Below are positions 1 to 7,049 of a stretch of DNA of 11,876 nucleotides, piece by piece; position 1 is the stretch's first letter; the number at the start of each line of letters is the position of its first letter. Location of the stretch: assembly GCA_021821565.1 (NCBI GenBank), contig JAKACI010000023.1:1-11876 (forward strand). Reading direction: 5' to 3'. The notes below the pieces were generated by a model. That model ran no database searches and had not been told where the DNA came from. It worked only from the letters and a program-made list of their open reading frames with translations. The DNA is from a bacterium (GTDB lineage: Bacteria; SZUA-79; Acidulodesulfobacterales; Acidulodesulfobacteraceae). The translations under genes and the position numbers were made by a program.

Positions 1-66
1 CCCAGTTTAAGAGATCTTCTGCAAAGAAATTATTTAAATAGAATAAATAACTATAACTTTAGATAA
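1..66 (+). CDS. possible C-terminal end of an upstream gene
   Basis: Frame 1 is open from the window edge to a TAA at 64-66, giving 22 residues (PSLRDLLQRN at the start, then an Asn/Tyr-rich tail). The codons look ordinary for this genome, so it may be the tail of a gene that starts outside the window, but 22 residues are too few to identify it or to exclude chance. The stop lies in the second copy of a 16 bp-period direct repeat (ATAACTATAACTT at 47-59 and again at 63-75), so the tail may have been altered by that duplication. Confidence 0.2.
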   Translation, partial: PSLRDLLQRNYLNRINNYNFR

Positions 67-75
67 CTATAACTT
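47..75. repeat. 16 bp-period direct repeat upstream of pyrE
   Basis: ATAACTATAACTT occurs at 47-59 and again at 63-75. It overlaps the possible stop codon of the partial reading frame at the left edge. The rest of the gap up to pyrE is plain AT-rich sequence with no convincing promoter hexamers. Confidence 0.6.
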
Positions 76-157
76 ACTGTCTGTTTTTATTTTTTTAACA
101 CAGAGCTTAATTTAAAGCTTAACGTAATTATAACTAATAAATATTAAAATAAATGTA

Positions 158-769
158 ATGAACAACAATAACAATATAAGCAATGTTAATAATTTATTAA
201 ATGCAAGCGTTGACGGAATAAGATTGGCTATTTTAAATGCAATAAAAACATTATGTTATGAAAAAAAAGAATTTACTTTAGTCTCAGGACGAAAGAGTGA
301 TTTTTATATTGATTTGAGGAGAATTTCTTTTGACGGAGATTATCTTTATTATATCGGCAGGATGCTTTACGAAGAGCTTGCGGTTTTTAAAAGCAAATCG
401 GATTTTGATGTAATCGCAGGCGTACCTGTAGGAGGAATACCTCTAGTCTCTTCTATTCTAATAAACAGCTTTTTGGACGGAAATACTTTAAAATCGGTTG
501 TTATAAGAAAAGAAAAAAAAGTCTACGGGAAAGCTAATATGATTGAGCCTGTGCAATTTTTACGTAAAGATGCTAAAATAATGATAGTAGAAGATGTTGT
601 TACTACGGGCGGTTCTATTTTAAAAGCCGTTAAAAGTGCAAGAAATGAAGGTTATATTGTAAAAAACACCATTTGTATCGTGGATAGAGAAGAAGGCGGA
701 AAAGAAAATTTAAAAGAAAACGGAATTAAATTAATTTCGCTATTTACAAAGGCGGACATATTAGCTTAA
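158..769 (+). CDS. pyrE: orotate phosphoribosyltransferase
   Basis: Converts orotate and PRPP to orotidine 5'-monophosphate in de novo pyrimidine synthesis; cytosolic, normally a homodimer. At 203 residues it is of normal length for the family. Visible motifs: SGRKSDFYIDLRR around residues 43-55 (orotate-site region), RKEKKVYG at 117-124 (the flexible catalytic loop; the residue before G is Tyr as in some eukaryotic UMPS enzymes rather than the His of E. coli), and the PRPP-binding VEDVVTTGGS at 144-153. The N-terminus is odd: MNNNNNISNVNN precedes the first family-like helix at about residue 14. No Shine-Dalgarno sequence is seen, but the next internal Met is residue 69, too far in, so this start is the only workable ATG. 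No other pyr gene is nearby, and an AT-only hairpin follows the stop, suggesting a single-gene transcript. Confidence 0.95.
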   Translation: MNNNNNISNVNNLLNASVDGIRLAILNAIKTLCYEKKEFTLVSGRKSDFYIDLRRISFDGDYLYYIGRMLYEELAVFKSKSDFDVIAGVPVGGIPLVSSILINSFLDGNTLKSVVIRKEKKVYGKANMIEPVQFLRKDAKIMIVEDVVTTGGSILKAVKSARNEGYIVKNTICIVDREEGGKENLKENGIKLISLFTKADILA

Positions 770-812
770 AATAATTTATAATTATTAATTGTTTATAAAT
801 TATTCTGTTTTT
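770..812 (+). terminator. AT-only hairpin plus T-run after pyrE
   Basis: AATAATTTATAA (770-781) and TTATAAATTATT (793-804) form a perfect 12 bp stem around an 11 nt loop, starting directly at the pyrE stop codon; GTTTTTCT follows at 807-814. The geometry is that of an intrinsic terminator, but the stem contains no G:C pair, so its strength is doubtful. The remaining gap to 927 is featureless AT-rich sequence. Confidence 0.45.
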
Positions 813-927
813 CTATGTTACTTTTCATATATTAATAATATAAGTAATATATTGTTTAAATTAGTAAAATAAAAAAAAACAACACGACATTAACTAATTA
901 ATTTAATAATAAATATTAAATAAAATA

Positions 928-1629
928 ATGAAAAAAAGATTTTATATAATGTTGCTATTTTTGTTTATTATTTCTTCTGTAAGTTTCGGTTTATCGGGTT
1001 GTTCTCTTATTTTAAAAAAAAATGAAAAACCTATTGTTTATAAAAACAACGTTTTATCAAAGAATAATACTTATAAACAGGTTATAAAGTATAAATCGGT
1101 CTTAAAATATGCGACTAAAAAAATAGATGTATATAATTATAATAATCTCAGCACGGTTATGTTCTTAAGAGCTACTTATTTTGACAAAACCTTTGATTAT
1201 GCTTATACAAAAAAATATTCGGAATATTATTTGCTTGATAAAAAAGCATTTAAAAGAAAACTTAATAAATTATACAGACGATCTAATAAATATGTTAAAT
1301 TTTTTATCTCTGTTTATACTCCAAACATAAGAAATAATAATTTTAGTTCAAATCGTTCTATATGGCTGATATATTTATCTAATAATAAAAAAGAAAGTGT
1401 TTTACCAATAAAAATAAAGCCTGCAGAACAGAAGGGAGCACTCTTAGAACATTTCTTTCCTTATATTACAAAATGGTCAAAACAGTATATTGTAGAATTT
1501 CCACGATATTACGATAAAAAGAAAAAAGAATTGATGGTAACAAAAAAAACTAAATGGTTAAAATTGACTATCACCGGAGTAAAAGGACGAGCTATTTTAA
1601 AATGGAATTTGAACTCGGTTAAAAATTAA
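928..1629 (+). CDS. lipoprotein of unknown function
   Basis: The 233-residue protein begins with a classic lipoprotein signal peptide: basic MKKR, a hydrophobic core at residues 5-20, and the lipobox LSGC at 22-25, so Cys25 is the expected lipidated residue after cleavage. The mature part is rich in Lys, Tyr and Asn and has no second membrane segment. It contains no motif I recognise. Placement in the inner or outer leaflet cannot be settled; residues 26-27 are Ser-Leu, not the Asp of the classic inner-membrane retention signal. No clear ribosome binding site precedes the ATG, but the start is fixed by the signal peptide. The stop lies 9 nt before nadB, so the two are probably co-transcribed, although nothing in the sequence links it to NAD synthesis. 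Confidence 0.8.
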   Translation: MKKRFYIMLLFLFIISSVSFGLSGCSLILKKNEKPIVYKNNVLSKNNTYKQVIKYKSVLKYATKKIDVYNYNNLSTVMFLRATYFDKTFDYAYTKKYSEYYLLDKKAFKRKLNKLYRRSNKYVKFFISVYTPNIRNNNFSSNRSIWLIYLSNNKKESVLPIKIKPAEQKGALLEHFFPYITKWSKQYIVEFPRYYDKKKKELMVTKKTKWLKLTITGVKGRAILKWNLNSVKN

Positions 1630-1638
1630 GGCAGCAGA

Positions 1639-3399
1639 ATGCATTTCAATATATTAATTATAGGTTCGGGAATTGCGGGATTAAGTCTTGCAAATAGATA
1701 TCCTGAAAATATCTCCTTAGGTATTTTTACCAAAAAAGAAGAAGCTGAATCTAATACAAATTATGCGCAAGGCGGTCTTGCCGCCGTTATGAATATAAAA
1801 GATTCTGTTGAGCTTCATGTAAAAGATACTTTAACCGCAGGGGACGGTATTTGCAATGAAGAAGTAGTAAGAATGGTTGTTGAAGAAGGTCCTGCCGTTG
1901 CAGAAGATCTCTTAAACTGGGGAGTTAATTTTGCCCGATATAAAGAAAATAATGAAGAAACTTTTGATTTAGGCAGAGAAGGCGGACATTCTCAAAGAAG
2001 GGTATTACACGCAGGGGATATAACAGGAAGAGAAATAGAAAGAGCTTTAGTTGAAAATTCAAGACAAAAAAACAATATTTCAATTTTTGAAAATCATATC
2101 GCTATTGATTTAATTACTTCTAATAAATTAAAAAAATTAAACAATAAAGATAATAAAGATAAAGACAAAACCGATAGAGTTCTCGGAGCTTATTTTTTAG
2201 ATAAAACAACAAATGAGGTGAAAACAGTCAGCGCTGATTTTGTTGTACTTGCCACCGGAGGAGCGGGCAAAGTTTTTCTTTATACTTCAAATCCCGATAT
2301 TTCAACAGGCGACGGAATTGCAATGGCTCATAGAATAGGAGCAAAAATAGCAAATATGGAGTTTTATCAATTTCACCCGACCATTCTTTATCATCCTGAA
2401 GCAAAGTCGTTTTTAATATCGGAAGCATTAAGGGGTGAAGGGGGAGTTTTAAGACTTAAAGACGGAACTCCGTTTATGAATAATGTTCATCCTCTGAAAA
2501 GCCTTGCACCGAGAGATATTGTGGCAAGGACTATTGATTTTGAAATGAAAAAAACGGGGTACGAATGTGTTTATCTTGATATGACTCATAAATCAAGAGA
2601 ATTTTTAGAAAAAAGATTTCCGGATATTTTTAAAACTACGCTTAGTTTTGGAATTGATATGTCAAAACAATGGATTCCCGTTGTTCCCGCGGCCCATTAT
2701 CTTTGCGGAGGAGTTTTAACCGATAAAAACGGTTTAACTTCAGTTGAAAATCTTTATGCTATAGGGGAAGTTGCATATACGGGTCTTCATGGAGCCAACA
2801 GGCTTGCAAGCAATTCATTGCTTGAAGGGTGCGTATTTGCTAAAAAAGCTTATGAATCTACGATAGAAAAATTAAAGACTTTTAAATCGGAAAATAGCGC
2901 AAATAATTATTATAATTACAATGATAATGATAAAAATATAACAAATATAAACAAAGAAAATAAACATAACGGTTATGATAGTATAAATAATATAAAAAAC
3001 AGCGAAATAAAAAATTATGCCGATATGCCTGACAAATATAATTTACAGGCAATTCCTGAATGGAAAGATTTTGGACTTGAAGGCGGAGACGAGATTATCG
3101 TTATTACTCATAACTGGGACGAATTGAGAAGGACGATGTGGAATTATGTAGGTATTGTAAGGTCAGATAAAAGGCTTGAAAGAGCAAAAAGGAGAATAGA
3201 CAATCTTTTGACTGAAATTAAAGAATATTACTGGAACTTTAAAATATCATCGGATTTAATAGAATTAAGAAATATTGCCGAAGTTGCTAATTTAATCATC
3301 ACATCGGCTATGTTAAGAAAAGAATCAAGGGGAACTCATTATACGATTGATTACCCTAATAAAGACGATATTAACTTTAAACATCCTACGTTGTTTTAA
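1639..3399 (+). CDS. nadB: L-aspartate oxidase, NAD biosynthesis
   Basis: FAD enzyme that oxidises L-aspartate to iminoaspartate, the first step of de novo NAD synthesis; its usual partner, quinolinate synthase NadA, is not in this window. Visible motifs: dinucleotide-binding GSGIAG at 9-14, NTNYAQGGLAAV at 39-50, HSQRRVLHAGD at 117-127, QFHP at 244-247, RGEGG at 265-269, PRD at 291-293, AAHYLCGG at 351-358 and GANRLASNS at 385-393. His246, Arg292, His353 and Arg388 match the known E. coli active-site residues His244, Arg290, His351 and Arg386 with a constant offset of two. At 586 residues it is longer than the roughly 540 of E. coli, owing mainly to an Asn/Lys/Tyr-rich insertion at about 415-460 between the FAD domain and the C-terminal helical domain, plus a smaller Lys/Asp/Asn insertion at 164-178. 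AAGG at 1628-1631 is a modest ribosome binding site. Confidence 0.95.
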   Translation: MHFNILIIGSGIAGLSLANRYPENISLGIFTKKEEAESNTNYAQGGLAAVMNIKDSVELHVKDTLTAGDGICNEEVVRMVVEEGPAVAEDLLNWGVNFARYKENNEETFDLGREGGHSQRRVLHAGDITGREIERALVENSRQKNNISIFENHIAIDLITSNKLKKLNNKDNKDKDKTDRVLGAYFLDKTTNEVKTVSADFVVLATGGAGKVFLYTSNPDISTGDGIAMAHRIGAKIANMEFYQFHPTILYHPEAKSFLISEALRGEGGVLRLKDGTPFMNNVHPLKSLAPRDIVARTIDFEMKKTGYECVYLDMTHKSREFLEKRFPDIFKTTLSFGIDMSKQWIPVVPAAHYLCGGVLTDKNGLTSVENLYAIGEVAYTGLHGANRLASNSLLEGCVFAKKAYESTIEKLKTFKSENSANNYYNYNDNDKNITNINKENKHNGYDSINNIKNSEIKNYADMPDKYNLQAIPEWKDFGLEGGDEIIVITHNWDELRRTMWNYVGIVRSDKRLERAKRRIDNLLTEIKEYYWNFKISSDLIELRNIAEVANLIITSAMLRKESRGTHYTIDYPNKDDINFKHPTLF

Positions 3400-3400
3400 T

Positions 3401-3460
3401 TTAATCTGCATCAAATAATTATAAAAAAGCTCTCCCTACATAAGCGGTGAAGCAGATTAA
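3401..3460. terminator. inverted repeat between convergent nadB and DUF805 genes
   Basis: TTAATCTGC (3401-3409) and GCAGATTAA (3452-3460) are perfect 9 bp arms with a 42 nt loop, filling the gap between two convergent genes. The position suits a shared transcription end, but the loop is long and there is no good T-run next to an arm, so it may be chance. AGCGGTGAAG at 3443-3452 matches ten bases of the F1 element end and is noted only for completeness. Confidence 0.22.
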
Positions 3461-3482
3461 GATTAGTAGAAATATTAATTAA

Positions 3483-4043
3483 TTATTTAGGTATATCTCC
3501 ATATTTATTGGTAAATGAATGGCTTTTTTTAACATAAAAAATAAAAAGAATAACGGAATAAATAAAAAATACTAAATCATCAAACAATAAAATCGGAACT
3601 ACGTATGCAGGACTTCCTTCTTCAACAAAATTATAATAAATAATTGTAAATATAATATAGATAATAAACCAGACAATAAACCACCATCCAGATTTGCCTA
3701 TATCATGAAGCCTTCTAAAAATTAAAGATACCGCAGGAATAAAGCTAAGCGACAAATAAATTATTTGAAAAGGTCCGTAGTTGTCAAGCTGACGAGTAAG
3801 TTTATTAAACAAAACAAAATCTATTACTATTAATAATAACGAAATAATAAAGTTAAATAACATAAAATACCAAAATTCTTTTCTTCCGGCGCGTCCTTGA
3901 AAATTACGCCAATCTTTAAACGCCTTAATATACCAGCCAAAAGCCGATATATTTTTGTTGTTTAAATTATTGCTTAAATTTTTATTGTTTTCGTTGATGT
4001 TATTATCATTGTTAATGATGTTTGCGCCTGTATTCTCACTCAT
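3483..4043 (-). CDS. DUF805 family inner-membrane protein
   Basis: 186-residue integral membrane protein of the DUF805 (YhaH-like) family, whose function is unknown. The two family signatures are clear: GRAGRKEFWYFMLF at about residues 50-63, just before the first membrane segment, and FRRLHDIGKSGWWF at 109-122, before the third. Hydrophobic stretches at about 60-78, 92-107, 121-140 and 150-170 suggest four membrane segments; the C-terminus, KSHSFTNKYGDIPK, resembles the family's typical end. The first 32 residues are an unusual Asn-rich tail not expected in the family. The next Met (residue 61) lies inside the first membrane segment, so the ATG at 4043 is kept although no Shine-Dalgarno sequence is seen. 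It faces away from the sulfur cluster and is convergent with nadB. Confidence 0.88.
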   Translation of the reverse strand: MSENTGANIINNDNNINENNKNLSNNLNNKNISAFGWYIKAFKDWRNFQGRAGRKEFWYFMLFNFIISLLLIVIDFVLFNKLTRQLDNYGPFQIIYLSLSFIPAVSLIFRRLHDIGKSGWWFIVWFIIYIIFTIIYYNFVEEGSPAYVVPILLFDDLVFFIYSVILFIFYVKKSHSFTNKYGDIPK

Positions 4044-4189
4044 AATAATCTATTTTTTATTTATAGTTTTTCTGTAAAATTGTTATAAAGAATAATCCCT
4101 GCATTTTTATGGAAAACAGTTATTATTTAAAATCGTCGTATATTATTATATCGCAGCCAATTTTTTTTTTCCATAACATATTTACCCTT

Positions 4190-4268
4190 TAATTCTTCCA
4201 TAGAAACTATCAATGATATTTCAAGGATAAGCAATACAGGATGAGCCGTCGTCATTTAGACGGCTCAT
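4190..4268 (-). mobile_element. F2 element, half copy with perfect hairpin
   Basis: The stretch starting TAATTCTTCCATAGAA at 4190 matches the reverse complement of the right-hand part of the full F2 copy at 9970-10164, with about three mismatches over the first 60 bases. Only this one terminus is present; nothing resembling the other end is found before F1 begins at 4286. It ends in a perfect 10 bp stem, ATGAGCCGTC (4241-4250) and GACGGCTCAT (4259-4268), around the 8 nt loop GTCATTTA. No open reading frame is contained, so this is a non-autonomous relic. Confidence 0.7.
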
Positions 4269-4285
4269 ATAGAAAATAAATTTTA

Positions 4286-4435
4286 ACCCAACTTCACCGC
4301 TTTTATTATTCTAAAATTATAACTCGTTGATATTATTACATTTTATTTTTTATTTTGTAGTCCCCATGGACATTTTTATTGCCCCCATAAATATAGTAAT
4401 ATCAATATGTTGCTGGTATTATGGTGAAGTTGGGC
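4286..4435 (+). mobile_element. F1 MITE-like element, copy 1 (150 bp)
   Basis: The ends are imperfect inverted repeats: ACCCAACTTCACCGC at the left and, read from the other strand, GCCCAACTTCACCAT at the right. TA dinucleotides flank both sides (4284-4285 and 4436-4437), as expected from insertion at TA. The whole length aligns with the reverse complement of copy 2 at 7050-7191, with similarity throughout and not only at the tips, so the two share a common ancestor. No transposase is encoded; it would depend on an element elsewhere in the genome. Confidence 0.75.
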
Positions 4436-4530
4436 TAATAACTTTTAATAACAAAGATGATGAAATTGGGCTTAGTATATTCAATTATATGAATATACTC
4501 AAATACTAATATTTTAATAAAATAGGAGTT

Positions 4531-4560
4531 TTGACAATAAATATATATTTTATTTTTATA
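4531..4560 (+). promoter_or_regulatory. upstream promoter candidate for the cytochrome gene
   Basis: TTGACA at 4531-4536 is followed after 18 bp by TTTATA at 4555-4560. In DNA this AT-rich such pairs arise easily by chance; the exact -35 hexamer is the only reason to list it. A second exact TTGACA lies 53 bp downstream. Confidence 0.3.
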
Positions 4561-4583
4561 ATTTATTAATTGTAAATTATATG

Positions 4584-4618
4584 TTGACAAATATAACTCA
4601 TATTTGTTAAATTATAAT
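4584..4618 (+). promoter_or_regulatory. promoter with overlapping 27 bp interrupted palindrome
   Basis: TTGACA at 4584-4589 lies 17 bp from TTAAAT at 4607-4612; TATAAT at 4613-4618 follows at a longer spacing. The -35 box forms the left half of an inverted repeat: TTGACAAATAT (4584-4594), a 5 nt centre, and ATATTTGTTAA (4600-4610), with one mismatch. A dimeric regulator bound here would cover the whole core promoter. The arms are longer and the spacing differs from the FNR consensus TTGAT-N4-ATCAA, so the cognate regulator cannot be named. It lies about 120 bp upstream of the cytochrome start. Confidence 0.45.
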
Positions 4619-4632
4619 TATTAGACTGAAAG

Positions 4633-4657
4633 GTTTGTATATTTAAGTTTGTATATT
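4633..4657 (+). repeat. 14 bp-period direct repeat in the cytochrome leader
   Basis: GTTTGTATATT is present at 4633-4643 and 4647-4657, just downstream of the palindromic promoter. It could be a direct-repeat regulator box or simple AT slippage. Confidence 0.5.
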
Positions 4658-4730
4658 CGATATAAATAATTAATTTAAATATTTAAATATATATAATTTA
4701 AGCTAATTTATTAATTAAGGAGTGGGGAAA

Positions 4731-5246
4731 ATGAAAAAAATTAAATGGAGCAAATTTTTTCTATTTGCATTAGTGATACCCATTATTTTTGCGGTGGTTG
4801 TTTTTAGCAGATTATGGATGGGTAACTCTGTTAGGACAAAAGCTGGATTTAGCAGCAAAACTCAATTAAAAAGTTTTTCAATTAGTTCCGTTTCTAACAA
4901 TGTGTTAAAAGATTTTAATACGCCTGTTGCGAATGCCTGCGGAACGGCGCCTTCAAGCTGCGTTGAATGTCATAACGGCACTCTGGCAGAAAAAGATATT
5001 GGTCCTATACATCACTTTCATCGTCCCGTTGCGAATATTAGCTGTGTTACGTGTCATAGAGGAAACGGCTTTGCAATTTCAAAGGGCGTTGCGCATACTA
5101 ACTTGATAGCTAATCCCTTTACGACACCAAAGTTTTCATGTGAAGCATGTCATGCGTCTAATCTTTCGCAAGTGGTTAAAAAGGGTGAAGCGGCGGAAAA
5201 TGCGTTTTATGCGGCGCATCCAAATGCTCCAAAACTTAAAGGCTAA
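4731..5246 (+). CDS. membrane-anchored triheme cytochrome c
   Basis: 171 residues from the ATG at 4731. An in-frame GTG at 4722 is possible, but AGGAG at 4718-4722 is spaced ideally (8 nt) for the ATG and overlaps the GTG, so the ATG is preferred. A hydrophobic segment at about 9-25 after MKKIKWSK is probably an uncleaved anchor, leaving the rest in the periplasm. Three haem-attachment motifs are present: CVECH 77-81, CVTCH 105-109 and CEACH 137-141. Extra histidines (94, 95, 97, 122, 163) are candidates for the distal ligands of bis-His hemes, and a further Cys lies at 70. The even spacing of about 28-32 residues recalls small low-potential multiheme cytochromes (c7/NrfH-like), though I cannot assign a named subfamily. 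The role is electron transfer; the context, upstream of a sulfur permease and sulfurtransferases, suggests coupling to sulfur-compound redox chemistry. Confidence 0.85.
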   Translation: MKKIKWSKFFLFALVIPIIFAVVVFSRLWMGNSVRTKAGFSSKTQLKSFSISSVSNNVLKDFNTPVANACGTAPSSCVECHNGTLAEKDIGPIHHFHRPVANISCVTCHRGNGFAISKGVAHTNLIANPFTTPKFSCEACHASNLSQVVKKGEAAENAFYAAHPNAPKLKG

Positions 5247-5310
5247 TTTATTTTATCAAAAGCATTTTATTAAGAACTAATATTAAGTTTAATTAATTTT
5301 AAGATTTTGT

Positions 5311-5363
5311 AAGATTGATTTGTTTTGTTTAACATTTAATAAATAAAAACAAATCAAGGTCTT
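5311..5363 (+). terminator. long AT-rich stem-loop after the cytochrome gene
   Basis: TTGATTTGTTTT (5315-5326) and AAAACAAATCAA (5346-5357) form a perfect 12 bp stem around a 19 nt loop. AAGA before the left arm can also pair with TCTT (5360-5363) after a 2 nt bulge. It lies about 65 bp after the cytochrome stop. No T-run follows directly, so it may be a weak terminator, an mRNA-stabilising end, or a regulatory structure for the permease gene. Confidence 0.4.
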
Positions 5364-5375
5364 GTCTCAGTTTGC

Positions 5376-5395
5376 TATAATTATTTTGTTATAAT
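5376..5395 (+). promoter_or_regulatory. possible -10 boxes upstream of the permease gene
   Basis: Two perfect TATAAT hexamers occur at 5376-5381 and 5390-5395, 120-140 bp before the permease start and just after the stem-loop. No good -35 box lies at the proper distance from either, so a promoter here is only a possibility. Confidence 0.25.
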
Positions 5396-5422
5396 CATAG
5401 AGGATACGTTTGTAAATAAAAT

Positions 5423-5481
5423 ATTGTATTTATTATTGTATTTATTATTTTATTTATATAAATATTAATTAAATATTAATT
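5423..5481 (+). repeat. tandem 12-mer and 11-mer repeats in the permease leader
   Basis: ATTGTATTTATT is repeated in tandem at 5423-5434 and 5435-5446, with a diverged third copy at 5447-5458; AAATATTAATT then occurs twice in tandem at 5460-5470 and 5471-5481. The block ends about 20 bp before the ribosome binding site. Confidence 0.6.
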
Positions 5482-5515
5482 TAATGCGGTATCTTAATCA
5501 AGGAGGAATTTAACT

Positions 5516-6982
5516 ATGTCGTCGTCAGGTAATAACGTTGACGCTATGCAAGCTCCAAAAATAAAAAGGTTTCCTATCGGTTTAATAACGCTGATAGTTT
5601 TAAGTTTGATAGGTTCGGTAATAATGTATAGCGTTCATCATGTTTTTATTTATTTGCTTGCTTATTACTGGTTTGGATTGATATTTGGATTATTTCTTCA
5701 GTACGGTCACTTTTGTATGTCATCCGCAGTCCGAGATTTATTTGCCGTTAAAGTTACCAGAGTAGCTGCAGGACTGATGATTGCGATAATAGTTTATGGT
5801 ATTGTTTCGGCAATAGTCACCGGATTTAATTTTCTTACGTTTTCACCCAATCCGTTTGGCATAACCGCTTTAATCGGCGGTGCTATATTTGGTTTCGGTA
5901 TTGTATTTGCAGGGGGTTGTTCATCGGGTACATTGTATAAATCGGGTGAAGGAAACATGATTTCGTGGATAGTTCTTTTTAATTTAGCGCTGTCACAGAT
6001 TGTATTTGCGGTTAGCGATTTTGGTTTTTTGAATTATTTCATTCCTAAATCATGGAGAGTAGTAGCCGCTCAATCAGGAATACCTAAACAATATTTGCAC
6101 TCGTGGTATGATTATTTTTTAGCCGGTTATCTTTCTAAAGTTCCAGGATATACATTTGCTGAATTAATTAATTTTCACAACGTATGGGCTAATTCTTTTA
6201 TCAGTAATACTTTAATAGAAGTAGTTATTCCTTGCACGGCTATTCTTCTTATAATCTATCGTATATATCACAGGAAACATTATATGAGTGAAAATAAATT
6301 GACATCAAAAAAAATAGGATTTAAAAATGAATTAAGGGGAATATGGTCAATGATCGTGCAGGCTAAAAGAACGGTATACGGCGGTCTGGGACTCGGTATT
6401 TTCGCGGGACTTAATATGTTTGTGTTAAGTGATATCCGCAAAGTATACGGTTTTTTTAACTGGGGACAGATACTTGATAAATTAGGCTATACTCACGGAT
6501 TAGCGGTTCAAGGAGTTTTTGATCCAGGATACTGGTATATTGCGACCCAGGAAGCGCAGGGACTTGCGTGGGTATTTCAAAAATTAGGATGGAATTTAAT
6601 GAACAATATGACATTCGGTTTTGTAAACGGAATCCCTAATCCTTTACTTAATCCTCCTTTATTAATGTCTTTCGGGACTATTATAGGAGCTGCTATAATG
6701 TCGCTTTCATTTAAAGAATTCAGCTGGAAAATTCCAAATATTGAATCTATTATTTTTGCAATAATAGGAGGCTGGTTTATGGGTATTGGAGTAAGGATCG
6801 GTTTAGGATGTAATATCGGAGCATTCTTTGTTCCCGTTGTTAATGGAGATCCAAGCGGCTGGGTTTATTTAGCAGGTATGATAATAGGAAGTTATTTTGC
6901 GGTTAAAGTAATCAGTAAATGGATTAATTATAAGAGTGCGAAAGATTTAAAAGAATTAGACAATATTGAAGGTTTTATGTAA
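5516..6982 (+). CDS. YeeE/YedE family sulfur-compound permease, fused two-half form
   Basis: Integral membrane transporter of the YeeE/YedE (DUF395, Sulf_transp) family, whose characterised members import thiosulfate through conserved cysteines. At 488 residues it contains two homologous halves. Cys67 sits in FGLFLQYGHFCMSSAVRD (57-74); the first-half signature FGIVFAGGCSSGTLYKSGEGN (127-147) places Cys135, and the second-half counterpart MGIGVRIGLGCNIGAFF (422-438) places Cys432. About a dozen hydrophobic segments are visible, with a basic cytoplasm-like linker at 251-286. A strong AGGAGG at 5501-5506 lies 9 nt before the ATG. Neighbours are the triheme cytochrome upstream and two TusA-like genes downstream; pairing of YeeE with TusA is common and supports transfer of sulfane sulfur from the transporter to a cytosolic carrier. 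The substrate (thiosulfate, persulfide or another reduced sulfur compound) cannot be read from the sequence. Confidence 0.9.
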   Translation: MSSSGNNVDAMQAPKIKRFPIGLITLIVLSLIGSVIMYSVHHVFIYLLAYYWFGLIFGLFLQYGHFCMSSAVRDLFAVKVTRVAAGLMIAIIVYGIVSAIVTGFNFLTFSPNPFGITALIGGAIFGFGIVFAGGCSSGTLYKSGEGNMISWIVLFNLALSQIVFAVSDFGFLNYFIPKSWRVVAAQSGIPKQYLHSWYDYFLAGYLSKVPGYTFAELINFHNVWANSFISNTLIEVVIPCTAILLIIYRIYHRKHYMSENKLTSKKIGFKNELRGIWSMIVQAKRTVYGGLGLGIFAGLNMFVLSDIRKVYGFFNWGQILDKLGYTHGLAVQGVFDPGYWYIATQEAQGLAWVFQKLGWNLMNNMTFGFVNGIPNPLLNPPLLMSFGTIIGAAIMSLSFKEFSWKIPNIESIIFAIIGGWFMGIGVRIGLGCNIGAFFVPVVNGDPSGWVYLAGMIIGSYFAVKVISKWINYKSAKDLKELDNIEGFM

Positions 6983-7049
6983 TATTATATGATAGTCGGT
7001 TAGATAAAATTTTGGTATTTAGTTTATGTTTAGTTTATATGTTATCCTA

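Larger units (their letters stand above)
4044..4730. other. 687 bp divergent intergenic region
   Basis: No gene is supported here. From left to right it holds a 10 bp inverted repeat (TTATGGAAAA 4107-4116, TTTTCCATAA 4167-4176), a half copy of element F2, a full copy of element F1, about 95 bp of unremarkable AT-rich DNA, and then the promoter and operator candidates of the cytochrome gene. A 60-codon open frame at 4327-4509 runs through the right half of F1 and out of it and looks like chance. Confidence 0.7.

Noticed and set aside
3443..3452. AGCGGTGAAG, ten bases identical to the F1 element end
   Set aside because: The match does not continue into the rest of the F1 tip or interior; too short to call a third copy.
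4107..4176. 10 bp inverted repeat TTATGGAAAA / TTTTCCATAA
   Set aside because: AT-rich, with a 50 nt loop and no second copy; could be chance in this composition, so not given as an element.
4327..4509. 60-codon open frame in the divergent intergenic region
   Set aside because: It begins inside element F1, continues out of it, has no ribosome binding site and translates to a mixed hydrophobic string without family features.
4531..4569. TTG-initiated 12-codon frame after AGGAG at 4524-4528
   Set aside because: The Shine-Dalgarno spacing of 2 nt is unworkable and the TTG is more simply part of a TTGACA promoter box.
4722..4730. GTG start three codons upstream for the cytochrome gene
   Set aside because: The GTG overlaps the AGGAG ribosome binding site, which is ideally placed for the ATG at 4731.
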